A stretch of 23,756 nt of DNA from a virus, in IMG/VR virus record IMGVR_UViG_3300008448_005338, positions 1-23,756 of that record. The stretch is one strand, 5' to 3'. Position numbers and translations under genes: made by a program. Positions 1 to 4,847 of this stretch are shown here, one piece after another. Below the pieces are notes generated by a model. It saw nothing but the letters and a program-made list of their open reading frames with translations, did not search any database and had not been told where the DNA came from. The stretch's first letter is position 1. Every line of letters starts with the position of its first letter.

Positions 1-442
1 CGTTTACGACCACATATAAAAAATCCCTGAAAATCTCAGATAATGAGATATAAATGTATATTAATCTTATTAAACATATATAGAATATAACAGAATGTGA
101 TCTAAATCTGTCAGAATTGGGGGCAAATTTTCCCGTTTACGGGAGACATTTTTATGCCCCAGAAGCCTTGACAATATGGGCCGAATATGCTATTTACGAG
201 GGTATTGACAAAATCCCTCAAATATGCCACGTATGTGGAGCAAAATGGATTACGGTGGAGTAAAAGGGAGAGTCCCATTACATGTATATCTAACTACATA
301 TATATCAGTAGTATTTACTCAAGAATTAGTAGTATATTTTATGGTAGATGATCTCTAAAATAGGTCAAATAAGGCTCTAGGAGGCTATTAGAGACATGTT
401 ATATGGCGGGGGGAACCTAGGATATGGAGCAGATTTTAGCCA
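1..442. other. Left-edge region with little assignable content
   Basis: The minus-strand gene run ends at 443. To the left lies very AT-rich sequence with one candidate plus-strand ORF (117-263, listed separately). A plus-strand frame open from the window edge to a TAA at 51-53 could be the end of another rightward gene, but 16 codons are too few to support a call. A weak inverted repeat (CTCTAA at 353-358, TTAGAG at 388-393) could be a terminator for the minus-strand run, though it has no clear U-tract. I see nothing else between 264 and 442. Confidence 0.4.
117..263 (+). CDS. Possible small plus-strand protein with one CxxC pair
   Basis: This frame is open from 84 to a TAA at 261-263 and would give 48 residues from a TTG at 117. 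The product has balanced composition, with Tyr, Trp, Phe and charged residues, and a C-terminal CHVCG-AKW segment like half of a zinc finger. It would be the only rightward gene in the window and would converge on the minus-strand genes ending at 443. No ribosome-binding site is visible before the TTG, and no ATG is available in frame, so the start is uncertain. It could be a chance open frame. The amino-acid composition is what makes me list it. Confidence 0.35.
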   Translation: MGANFPVYGRHFYAPEALTIWAEYAIYEGIDKIPQICHVCGAKWITVE

Positions 443-616
443 TTAGAATGGAGTTTCTCCAGACTCCTTGGCTATACGTAGCTGCTCTCTACCCCATGCG
501 TAGAATATATCTATCTGATTCTGGGTGTATAAGCAAGAGTTACAGAGTGAATATATCAGATTGTTCTTAGTATATAGATATAGGTCCTTATTGAGATTAC
601 ATACGTTACAGGTCAT
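443..616 (-). CDS. Small zinc-finger-like protein (two CxxC pairs)
   Basis: Predicted 57-residue protein. Residues 3-6 form CNVC, and a second CNSC pair follows about 20 residues later after a KDLYLYTKNN-type stretch, a spacing typical of a small treble-clef or zinc-ribbon fold. The frame is open upstream to 685, but the ATG at 616 is the better start: the extension lacks a ribosome-binding site and would run deep into the upstream gene, while the 616 start follows GGGAAG and overlaps that gene by only 11 bp. This is the last gene of the leftward run. Function is unknown. A nucleic-acid or protein-binding role is inferred from the cysteines only. Confidence 0.6.
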   Translation of the reverse strand: MTCNVCNLNKDLYLYTKNNLIYSLCNSCLYTQNQIDIFYAWGREQLRIAKESGETPF

Positions 617-851
617 TTTGCTTCCCCGCCCCACATTTCTTGCATCTATAATCAGGAGAATTAGGCATCCTATTTCCTCCCGCAAAAGCTGTTCCAGCCT
701 TTACCTCTGGAGCATATATCTCTGGTGGACATCCATACAATATTGGTATAAATTCGTGATCACAAATGTCTATTAGTTCTATTGAGCATTTGCCTTGACC
801 ATTTCGATCACATCTTGGGAATAGACTTGACCCATCGCATTTACATCTCAT
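606..851 (-). CDS. Cys-rich small protein with C-terminal CxxC
   Basis: 81 residues, beginning MRCKCDG and containing seven cysteines. CKC sits at residues 3-5, single cysteines follow at about 14, 22, 30 and 41, and a C-terminal CKKCG lies near residue 70. The pattern suggests metal binding. The ATG at 851 lies 8 bp after the upstream stop, and the 3' end overlaps the next gene by 11 bp, as expected in a translationally coupled run. I do not recognise the family. Confidence 0.6.
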   Translation of the reverse strand: MRCKCDGSSLFPRCDRNGQGKCSIELIDICDHEFIPILYGCPPEIYAPEVKAGTAFAGGNRMPNSPDYRCKKCGAGKQNDL

Positions 852-859
852 ATACCTAC

Positions 860-1036
860 CTAATTTCTAAGTATCTCGTCATTCATCCAGAGTTCCCCCT
901 GTATAATGCTATATCTTAATTGTAGTCGACTAGAATTACATTTCAAACATTTGGGATCATATGATATCTCATGAGATAAATCAAGATCAAGGACTGAACC
1001 ACATTTACAGTAGAAACTATATAGGTAATCTGTCAA
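860..1036 (-). CDS. Zinc-ribbon-like small protein, TTG start
   Basis: Predicted 58 residues. CKCG at 10-13 and CLKC at 30-33 form a typical four-cysteine zinc ribbon, followed by a basic/hydrophobic tail ending in an acidic NDEILRN. The start is a TTG whose last two bases are part of the TGA of the gene before it (a TTGA overlap), the same arrangement as the thioredoxin start at 6447. Ribosome re-initiation at the stop is therefore the likely way it is translated. Function is unknown. Confidence 0.55.
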   Translation of the reverse strand: MTDYLYSFYCKCGSVLDLDLSHEISYDPKCLKCNSSRLQLRYSIIQGELWMNDEILRN

Positions 1037-1173
1037 GGAGTCTCATTAATAAAATGACATTGGCAAACACCAATTACAGCATAGCGTTGTTTCTCAATCT
1101 CTGCTACATCTGTATATTTAGCCTTATTTGCACAGTAATGGCAAATCTCTTTTTCGGTATTTTCGTTAGACAT
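1033..1173 (-). CDS. Small Cys/His protein, possible zinc finger
   Basis: Predicted 46 residues from the ATG at 1173. An acidic N-terminus precedes CHYC at residues 11-14, and CQCH follows at 37-40, giving three or four cysteines plus histidines for one metal site. The start of the sequence (MSNEN-EKEIC) resembles that of the 40-residue protein at 4366-4488 (MSKEEVC), so the two may be distant paralogs. An AAGAGAAAGAG stretch upstream may serve for ribosome binding. Function is unknown. Confidence 0.5.
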   Translation of the reverse strand: MSNENTEKEICHYCANKAKYTDVAEIEKQRYAVIGVCQCHFINETP

Positions 1174-1218
1174 TTAGTAATCTACTCTTTCTCTTATATA
1201 CCAATTCTAGCATATCTT

Positions 1219-1407
1219 TTATGAAGAAGAGTCTTTAGTTCTTATCCAATGCCCGTATTTAGTAGGAGTTGGGGAGCCTATATATTCCTGCCCCGTCTCC
1301 ATATCGATCAGCTTCCATTTACCTGGAGCCTTAGTATGGACTATGAGATCAGTAGGAGCATTTAGCTCTTCTACCTCAGTTCCGTATATGTTTAGTAATT
1401 TTCGCAA
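1219..1407 (-). CDS. Unknown 62-residue protein, TTG start
   Basis: The frame from the TTG at 1407 encodes 62 residues with a hydrophilic C-terminal half (WKLIDMETGQEYIGSP, KYGHWIR). The frame is open farther upstream, including a cysteine-containing stretch, but offers no ATG or GTG there. The TTG lies 13 bp after a GCGAAAAAGTGCGGCGA element that is nearly repeated ahead of the gene starting at 2129. No family recognised; a small beta-barrel is possible from the sequence but not shown. Confidence 0.5.
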   Translation of the reverse strand: MRKLLNIYGTEVEELNAPTDLIVHTKAPGKWKLIDMETGQEYIGSPTPTKYGHWIRTKDSSS

Positions 1408-1420
1408 ATGTCTGCTCTTC

Positions 1421-1437
1421 TCGCCGCACTTTTTCGC
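1421..1437 (-). repeat. Copy 1 of a GCGAAAA(A)GTGCGGCGA element
   Basis: On the minus strand this reads GCGAAAAAGTGCGGCGA, 13 bp ahead of a TTG start. A copy differing by one A lies at 2141-2156, 11 bp ahead of an ATG. It is GC-rich for its surroundings and both copies sit in short gaps between genes, in the same orientation. Confidence 0.6.
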
Positions 1438-1458
1438 ACTATATAGGTCCTATTAATC

Positions 1459-1626
1459 TTATCTATTTCTACCAAAGAATGGAGTTATATTACCTTTATA
1501 GTCATCATCATCTGACCACTTGCCTGTGCTGTAGCCTGCCTCTGACTTAGTCTCTAATTCTAGATCTTTATCAACATCTTCGCCAAAGTCTAGCCACTCT
1601 TCTAGGTTGTCCAGGAATCCCATCAT
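1459..1626 (-). CDS. Small acidic protein, unknown
   Basis: Predicted 55 residues beginning MMGFLDNLEEWLDF. An amphipathic acidic N-terminal helix is followed by a polar SDDDD segment and a C-terminal ITPFFGRNR. The ATG at 1626 overlaps the upstream TGA in the ATGA form, and a second ATG follows directly at 1623. No cysteines and no membrane segment. It was identified by reading the minus strand, and the exact start overlap and composition support it as a gene. Confidence 0.5.
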   Translation of the reverse strand: MMGFLDNLEEWLDFGEDVDKDLELETKSEAGYSTGKWSDDDDYKGNITPFFGRNR

Positions 1627-1886
1627 ACACCGACTTCCGTTTCTGAAAGTATATCCATTACTTCCCCTAGTGTTTTTTCTGGAGTATCGTGGAAATAGTA
1701 AGTTCCGTCATCTTTGATAGCCCATCCTCGCCAGCCGTCTTCCTCATCCCAAAATGATGAGACAATCTTCATAGATTCTGGATCATTCATAGTTCTAGTA
1801 ATTGAGTTATAGAAATTAACCTCAGCAAAGATAGCTTCTCTTACTGGAGTCCACCAAAACAATTTGTTTATTAGCCAATCAATCAT
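1623..1886 (-). CDS. Unknown 87-residue protein
   Basis: The product starts MIDWLINKLFWWTPVREAIF, an amphipathic or interfacial helix rich in Trp and Phe. A polar domain follows with SSFWDEEDGWRGWAIKDDG and YYFHDTPEKTLGEV. The GWRGWAIKDDGTYYF stretch looks like a beta-hairpin. The ATG overlaps the upstream stop by 4 bp (ATGA), and the next gene starts the same way on its stop, so the genes look translationally coupled. No family recognised. Confidence 0.6.
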   Translation of the reverse strand: MIDWLINKLFWWTPVREAIFAEVNFYNSITRTMNDPESMKIVSSFWDEEDGWRGWAIKDDGTYYFHDTPEKTLGEVMDILSETEVGV

Positions 1887-2017
1887 ACTGCCACCTGAAT
1901 TGGAATCATAACTTCACACCTTTCACAATATTCATAAGTCGATCCTGTAAACGGGCAGGTTCCTGCCTGTACCAAAGCGTGTCCTTTTATTTTGCATTTA
2001 ATCTTATTAATCATCAT
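1883..2017 (-). CDS. Small zinc-finger protein (CPF..CxxC type)
   Basis: Predicted 44 residues: MMINKIKC, then a GHALVQAGTCPFTG segment and YEYCERCEV. The four cysteines at about 8, 21, 31 and 34 form a plausible zinc site. Small proteins with a similar GH...CPFT...YCERC layout occur, from memory, in phages of actinobacteria; I cannot give a family name. AAAGG a few bases upstream of the first ATG is a plausible ribosome-binding site. It overlaps the preceding gene by 11 bp. Confidence 0.55.
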   Translation of the reverse strand: MMINKIKCKIKGHALVQAGTCPFTGSTYEYCERCEVMIPIQVAV

Positions 2018-2129
2018 TTTTCAACCTTTCAAACAATTCAGCATTCTCTTCAAATACCTGCTCTATTACACGCTTTAGACGCAATGATCTGTCAAGATCA
2101 TACTCTTCGTCAAACTCTGTGGAATTCAT
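2007..2129 (-). CDS. Small charged helical protein
   Basis: Predicted 40 residues, almost entirely charged and helix-favouring (STEFDEEYDLDRSLRLKR, then VIEQVFEENAELFERLK). It is probably a single helix or short coiled coil. The ATG at 2129 lies 11 bp after the second copy of the repeated GCGAAAAGTGCGGCGA element, and AAAGTAGAGAG between them may serve as a weak ribosome-binding site. A short GTG frame inside the element ends in a TGA overlapping this ATG. Function is unknown. Confidence 0.5.
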   Translation of the reverse strand: MNSTEFDEEYDLDRSLRLKRVIEQVFEENAELFERLKNDD

Positions 2130-2140
2130 CTCTCTACTTT

Positions 2141-2156
2141 TCGCCGCACTTTTCGC
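2141..2156 (-). repeat. Copy 2 of the GCGAAAAGTGCGGCGA element
   Basis: Minus strand GCGAAAAGTGCGGCGA, lying between the GroES-like stop at 2161 and the ATG at 2129. It matches 1421-1437 except for one A in the A-run. Confidence 0.6.
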
Positions 2157-2160
2157 TTCA

Positions 2161-2463
2161 CTAATTGCGTTCTAATTTAGCCATAATATGTTTATGATTA
2201 ATTAGAAGATACTTATTAGATTGATCGTCCTCAATCTCTGTCCCTGTATGATCTGGGAAGTATACCAAGTCTCCAATATCAAGCTCTGGGATAGGCATAA
2301 GGTCACCTCTGTAATTAACCTCTCCTGCTCCCATGTCTACGATAGTACCAATCTTAGGCCCAGAGTCATTAAATACTGCAGATATGACTAAGCCAGACTG
2401 AGTAGTCTTTTCTTTATCTGTTTCTTTTGTTACTAATAGCATTCCACCAATTGGCTTAATCAT
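2161..2463 (-). CDS. groES: GroES-like co-chaperonin
   Basis: Phage homolog of the 10-kDa co-chaperonin, which caps GroEL in the cytoplasm to fold proteins. From the ATG at 2463 it has 100 residues, the normal family length. The family's first strand is visible as MIKPIGGMLLV. A mobile-loop region with KEKTTQSGLVISA follows, then GTIVDMGAGE, LDIGDLVYFPDHTGTEIE, and a final KYLLINHKHIMAKLE strand. ATGs at 2469 and 2493 are also in frame; I prefer 2463 because the family begins at this point and it follows a GAAGAAGATGAAG stretch. No GroEL is visible, so it probably works with the host chaperonin, perhaps in capsid folding as in T4 gp31 (inference). Confidence 0.85.
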   Translation of the reverse strand: MIKPIGGMLLVTKETDKEKTTQSGLVISAVFNDSGPKIGTIVDMGAGEVNYRGDLMPIPELDIGDLVYFPDHTGTEIEDDQSNKYLLINHKHIMAKLERN

Positions 2464-2593
2464 CTTCATCTTCTTCCGTATCAAATAGGTCATAGTCTAT
2501 ATCTTTTAATTGACTAAGGCTGTTATATGCTGCAAAAGCAACTGCTGCAAGGGCTACAATTAGCCCAATAAATGTTATAGTTTTCTTGTTCAT
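2456..2593 (-). CDS. Small single-pass membrane protein
   Basis: Predicted 45 residues: MNKKT, then a hydrophobic segment (ITFIGLIVALAAVAFAAY), then a polar tail ending in an acidic EEDEDD. It could be a membrane anchor or a signal-anchor protein with the acidic tail outside. The ATG overlaps the TGA of the gene before it (ATGA), and its 3' end overlaps the GroES-like start by 8 bp. It could contribute to lysis or membrane modification, but nothing shows this. Confidence 0.55.
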   Translation of the reverse strand: MNKKTITFIGLIVALAAVAFAAYNSLSQLKDIDYDLFDTEEDEDD

Positions 2594-2820
2594 AGTGGTA
2601 TTTCGTTTACCTTTTCTTTAGACCAGTGTATATAAGATCTAATGTATACAATAGCATACGCTAATGCGCTAAAGATAAATCCATATTGATCAGTTATCAA
2701 AGCATATGCTATCCACAATGCTTCATTAAATAGAAGGACTAGCCATCCCCATATTGTTTTCCGCCCAACAAAGTATATGCCAGCTACTCCAATTATTGCT
2801 AGTATCCATGACCACGCCAT
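2590..2820 (-). CDS. Small multi-pass membrane protein
   Basis: 76 residues with about three hydrophobic segments: residues 3-18 (WSWILAIIGVAGIYFV), about 24-42 (GWLVLLFNEALWIAYAL) and about 46-62, followed by a basic RSYIHWSKEK tail. The WGW and WIAYAL pattern is reminiscent of PnuC-type or small phage membrane proteins, but it is too short for a full transporter. It could be a holin candidate, although it lies far from the CHAP endolysin. It starts 2 bp after the upstream stop. Confidence 0.6.
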   Translation of the reverse strand: MAWSWILAIIGVAGIYFVGRKTIWGWLVLLFNEALWIAYALITDQYGFIFSALAYAIVYIRSYIHWSKEKVNEIPL

Positions 2821-2822
2821 TG

Positions 2823-3053
2823 CTATTCCTCAAATGATGTCTGTGTAGTTGGAAGAAGATTCTTGTATCTTCTTTCCCATGTTTCTGCTCTTAATTCTGC
2901 ATCTCTCCATTTAGAATGTAACAGCTGTTCTGAATCTTGAGATTCGTTTAATTTATTATAAATATCAGAAAGCTTATTTTCTGATTCTGGAGAAGATCTC
3001 CCAATAGTCATACCAACTAAAAAGAAACCTAAATTTAATAGAATATCCCACAT
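2823..3053 (-). CDS. Membrane-anchored coiled-coil protein
   Basis: 76 residues from the ATG at 3053. One N-terminal membrane segment (MWDILLNLGFFLVGMTIG) is followed by a charged, helix-favouring region from about residue 20 to the end (SENKLSDIYNKLNES, KWRDAELRAETWERRY). The frame extends to a GTG at 3074, but the ATG has a GAGGCGGAT ribosome-binding stretch. A strong promoter (3078-3107) lies directly upstream. The topology resembles spanin-like or holin-accessory proteins, but this is not shown. Confidence 0.6.
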   Translation of the reverse strand: MWDILLNLGFFLVGMTIGRSSPESENKLSDIYNKLNESQDSEQLLHSKWRDAELRAETWERRYKNLLPTTQTSFEE

Positions 3054-3077
3054 ATCCGCCTCTTTCTCTATCACCTA

Positions 3078-3107
3078 ATTATATAGGAGAGTCTAGGGTT
3101 TTGTCAA
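3078..3107 (-). promoter_or_regulatory. Sigma70-type promoter, TTGACA-18-TATAAT
   Basis: On the minus strand TTGACA (3107-3102) and TATAAT (3083-3078) are separated by 18 bp, both at consensus. It would start transcription about 17 nt upstream of the ATG at 3053. It lies inside the 28-codon ORF at 3079-3165. Confidence 0.65.
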
Positions 3108-3165
3108 TAGCATCGTCTATTGTGTTGGTATGTTCTTTAGAGCATGATCCACATTCTTTGCACAT
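3079..3165 (-). CDS. Possible 28-residue Cys-rich microprotein
   Basis: The short frame MCKECGSCSKEHTNTIDDAI... is preceded by GGAG five bases before the ATG at 3165. The CKECGSC cluster could bind a metal. It follows the terminator hairpin at 3183-3215, and the promoter for the next gene overlaps its 3' half. The ribosome-binding site and cysteine pattern support it, but 28 codons could occur by chance. Confidence 0.35.
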   Translation of the reverse strand: MCKECGSCSKEHTNTIDDAIDKTLDSPI

Positions 3166-3182
3166 AATTCTCCAATAAAGAT

Positions 3183-3215
3183 CCCCACCAGCCCTAATAG
3201 TAGGGCTTAGTGGGG
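3183..3215 (-). terminator. Stem-loop, probable terminator
   Basis: CCCCAC (3183-3188) pairs with GTGGGG (3210-3215), and AGCCCTA (3190-3196) pairs with TAGGGCT (3201-3207), leaving a 4-base loop. On the minus strand it is followed by ATCTTTATT, a weak U-rich tail. It lies 9 bp after the stop of the gene ending at 3225. Confidence 0.55.
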
Positions 3216-3224
3216 AATATTTAA

Positions 3225-3440
3225 TTAAACCTTCTTTGGTTTTGTTTTCTTTTGACCGATTATGGTTTCTCTACGGATACCATGTTTGTTTCTGTCAATC
3301 TTAGTTGGTGGCTTTGGGCCAGAAAAACCAGATTTAAACTTTCCTTGTGAAGGATTTTTTCTTGTTGCTTCTTGTGAAGTTACTGCGCCAGATGGTTGAT
3401 TATTTGGCGGAGTATCCATTCCAGTGCCATTATTACTCAT
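3225..3440 (-). CDS. Small basic, proline/glycine-rich protein
   Basis: 71 residues, disordered in appearance. An N-terminal half rich in Asn, Pro, Gly and Thr is followed by a basic half (GKFKSGFSGPKPPTKIDRNKHG, ending in GQKKTKPKKV). This composition suits a nucleic-acid-binding or scaffold-tail peptide, but no family is recognised. It overlaps the upstream stop by 8 bp and is followed directly by a terminator-like stem-loop. Confidence 0.55.
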   Translation of the reverse strand: MSNNGTGMDTPPNNQPSGAVTSQEATRKNPSQGKFKSGFSGPKPPTKIDRNKHGIRRETIIGQKKTKPKKV

Positions 3441-3588
3441 TAATAAAGTTTTCTCTTTGTTCTGGGGTTGCAGTCATGTTTAATGTTAATCCTGCTTCTC
3501 CGTCCCTAGAAACATCTAATATGCCTCCTGGGATATTTGCAATACCAGTCTCGCTTCCGAGTGATTCACATCCGCACTCTACGCACAT
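3433..3588 (-). CDS. Small protein with N-terminal CxxCxC
   Basis: Predicted 51 residues: MCVECGCESLGSETGIANIPGG, then VSRDGEAGLTLNMTATPEQREN. The three N-terminal cysteines may bind a metal. The frame is open upstream to 3732, but that part overlaps the 54-residue gene at 3590-3754, which has a clear ribosome-binding site and promoter. The ATG at 3588, one base after that gene's TAA, is therefore the likely start. Function is unknown. Confidence 0.5.
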   Translation of the reverse strand: MCVECGCESLGSETGIANIPGGILDVSRDGEAGLTLNMTATPEQRENFINE

Positions 3589-3589
3589 G

Positions 3590-3754
3590 TTACTTACCGT
3601 TGTTTCCGAGTCCTGCGCCATCCTGAGATGAAACATCCTTAGCTGCTGGGAATGATCCAGTCGCTGGTGAATAATCTCCAGTTGCATTGATGTCATTTGT
3701 TCCTGCTGGCTTGCGATTTGCTGTAAAGCCATCCAAGTTGATACCGTCTGTCAT
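3590..3754 (-). CDS. Small polar, disordered protein
   Basis: Predicted 54 residues rich in Gly, Ala, Asn, Asp and Ser (MTDGINLDGFTANRKPAG, ...GSFPAAKDVSSQDGAG), with no cysteine and no membrane segment. The start is well supported: TAGGAG lies 8 bp upstream, with an extended -10 promoter and a short hairpin farther up. It is the first gene of a set that continues through 3433-3588 and 3225-3440. Function is unknown; the composition suits a small structural or linker protein. Confidence 0.5.
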   Translation of the reverse strand: MTDGINLDGFTANRKPAGTNDINATGDYSPATGSFPAAKDVSSQDGAGLGNNGK

Positions 3755-3780
3755 TTTATTACTCCTATAGGTTTGTATTT

Positions 3781-3816
3781 AGATGGGTCTAGAAATCCAT
3801 CTATAAGTATATTATA
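3781..3816 (-). promoter_or_regulatory. Extended -10 promoter with downstream hairpin
   Basis: Minus strand TGC-TATAAT (-10 at 3816-3811). A small inverted repeat, AGATGG (3781-3786) with CCATCT (3797-3802), lies in the leader of the gene starting at 3754. The sequence around the -10 (AAATGCTATAATATACTTAT) is almost the same as that of the promoter at 4788-4793. Confidence 0.55.
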
Positions 3817-3841
3817 GCATTTCTTTTTTAATAGACTAGAA

Positions 3842-4369
3842 CTAAGATTTTGTAGAAGCAATCCTTACCCTAGTAGGCCAGAAAAATCCTACAAAAGCAG
3901 TTCTATTTCCAGATTTAACCATTTTTACTTCATGCATCAAGGACTCTTCGCCTCTGAAAAATATAAAACTTCCTTTTTTAGGCTTTATAAAGATGTCTTG
4001 ATCTGGAAAGCTAAGTTCTCCACCTTCGTAGTCGTCATTTAAATAAAACAGTGTCGACACATCTTCCTGACCATTTTCAATATAGTTGTCCCAGTGTAGT
4101 GGGTTTACTGCCCCAGGAGTCATAACACTATGGAATAATGTTTTAAGCTCCATGTCCTCTTTATAATAAGAAGTTAGGTGTGCCCCGATTCTTTTAACAA
4201 TATCAGAAATTAAACTTTCTTCTTTATATAAATCAGCAACGCCATCTTCAGATATACCAAATCCTGTTTTAAGAAAAGGATCTTTTGCGTCCCAAATTTT
4301 CTTATTATAGTGGTTTAATAGATCATCACACTCTTGATCAGATACAAAATTTTCTAATACGTTTATCAT
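3842..4369 (-). CDS. 2OG-Fe(II) oxygenase, prolyl-4-hydroxylase-like
   Basis: 175 residues, the usual size for phage members of this fold. The enzyme would use 2-oxoglutarate, O2 and Fe(II) to hydroxylate a substrate. The facial triad is visible as H92 and D94 (HWDNY) and H146 (LMHEV). R156 (SGNRTAF) is the expected 2-oxoglutarate-binding arginine. A YEGGELSFPD segment near 114-123 and GSFIFFRG near 133-140 match the double-stranded beta-helix core of P4H-type domains. The start overlaps the upstream small gene by 4 bp (ATGA). Such enzymes are common in marine and freshwater phages. The substrate is unknown; protein side chains or DNA bases are possible. Confidence 0.85.
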   Translation of the reverse strand: MINVLENFVSDQECDDLLNHYNKKIWDAKDPFLKTGFGISEDGVADLYKEESLISDIVKRIGAHLTSYYKEDMELKTLFHSVMTPGAVNPLHWDNYIENGQEDVSTLFYLNDDYEGGELSFPDQDIFIKPKKGSFIFFRGEESLMHEVKMVKSGNRTAFVGFFWPTRVRIASTKS

Positions 4370-4488
4370 TTTTTATACTTTTCGTGCCAACAATTTTCGC
4401 ATATCATAATATACTTACTTTCTGTGCTAGTCATTCTAGATACAGAATTATTACATCCTGTTATCTCACAAACTTCTTCTTTAGACAT
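4366..4488 (-). CDS. Small zinc-finger-like protein (4 Cys)
   Basis: Predicted 40 residues: MSKEEVCEITGCNN..., then YIMICENCWHEKYKK. Cysteines at 7, 12, 30 and 33 give a plausible zinc site. The first ATG base is shared with the TAA of the gene before it, and its TGA overlaps the ATG of the oxygenase gene. Small four-cysteine proteins of this kind recur through the window. Function is unknown. Confidence 0.55.
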   Translation of the reverse strand: MSKEEVCEITGCNNSVSRMTSTESKYIMICENCWHEKYKK

Positions 4489-4655
4489 TACTTCTTTTTG
4501 TTAGTCTTCTTAGAAGCAGTTTTCTTGGCTGGAGTTTTCTTGGCCACCTTCTTTTTAGATGGAGCTTTTTTAGCCACTACTTTATTTACTGGCTGATCTG
4601 CAACTATTGCCTTTACCTGTTGCTCTAGCAACCACAATCTTAATCTTTTAAACAT
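4488..4655 (-). CDS. Lysine-rich protein with histone-H1-like tail
   Basis: Predicted 55 residues. A short N-terminal helix (MFKRLRLWLLEQQVKAIVAD) is followed by a tail of Lys, Ala, Pro and Thr repeats (AKKAPSKKK, AKKTPAKKT, ASKKTNKKK). Tails of this kind occur in histone H1 and bacterial HU/Hc1-like proteins and bind DNA non-specifically. A phage could use it for genome condensation or takeover of the host nucleoid (inference). It starts directly after the upstream TAA and ends in a TAATG overlap with the next gene. Confidence 0.6.
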   Translation of the reverse strand: MFKRLRLWLLEQQVKAIVADQPVNKVVAKKAPSKKKVAKKTPAKKTASKKTNKKK

Positions 4656-4781
4656 TTACTGCCTTTCTATTTTTCTAACGATGTATCTAATAACTTCGTT
4701 AGCTTTCCATTCATATGGTAATTCTAAATATCTAATTTCATCTGCTATTTTTTTTCTTATAGCATCTTCAATGTATTCCAT
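4656..4781 (-). CDS. Small helical protein, leaderless start
   Basis: Predicted 41 residues: MEYIEDAIRKKIADEIRYLE, ...YEWKANEVIRYIVRKIERQ, two amphipathic helices. No ribosome-binding site precedes the ATG. Instead an extended -10 (TGC-TAAAAT) ends 6 bp upstream, so the transcript likely begins at the ATG. It is the first gene of a unit continuing through the lysine-rich protein, the zinc finger and the 2OG oxygenase. Function is unknown. Confidence 0.55.
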   Translation of the reverse strand: MEYIEDAIRKKIADEIRYLELPYEWKANEVIRYIVRKIERQ

Positions 4782-4787
4782 AAGTAT

Positions 4788-4816
4788 ATTTTAGCATTTA
4801 TGTATTAAAGGGGCAA
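4788..4816 (-). promoter_or_regulatory. Leaderless-type promoter, TTGCCC-17-TAAAAT
   Basis: The -35 TTGCCC (4816-4811), 17 bp and the -10 TAAAAT (4793-4788) are preceded by TGC, and 6 bp separate the -10 from the ATG at 4781. The -35 lies within the terminator stem at 4804-4839, so termination and initiation elements overlap. Confidence 0.6.
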
Positions 4817-4839
4817 GACCTGGGTCCTGCCCCTTTAAT
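4804..4839 (-). terminator. Rho-independent terminator of the 340-residue gene
   Basis: A stem of about 16 bp: ATTAAAGGGGCAAGAC (4804-4819) pairs with GTCCTGCCCCTTTAAT (4824-4839), closed by a 4-base loop. The one non-Watson-Crick position (4816/4827) is U-G only in the minus-strand RNA, which supports leftward function. It begins 9 bp after the stop of the secreted-protein gene. Confidence 0.8.
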
Positions 4840-4847
4840 ATAAAGAA

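Noticed and set aside
173-214. TTGACA boxes on the plus strand at the left edge
   Set aside because: They lie within the candidate plus-strand ORF and lack a good -10 at the right distance with a gene behind it.
617-685. N-terminal extension of the 443-616 gene
   Set aside because: It has no ribosome-binding site and overlaps the upstream gene by 80 bp; the ATG at 616 gives a normal zinc-finger start.
923-932. TAGTCGACTA palindrome, similar to the terS operator
   Set aside because: It lies within the coding frame 860-1036 with no promoter beside it, so it is not called as an operator.
961-1224. Plus-strand ORF of 87 codons with a membrane-like sequence
   Set aside because: It is antisense to two coupled zinc-protein genes and has no ribosome-binding site.
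1954-1967. GGCAGG-TT-CCTGCC inverted repeat
   Set aside because: It lies inside the zinc-finger gene 1883-2017 and its loop of two bases is too small; it encodes normal residues.
3589-3732. N-terminal half of the 99-codon frame 3433-3732
   Set aside because: It overlaps a 54-codon gene with promoter and ribosome-binding site. The downstream part from the ATG at 3588 is kept as a separate gene.
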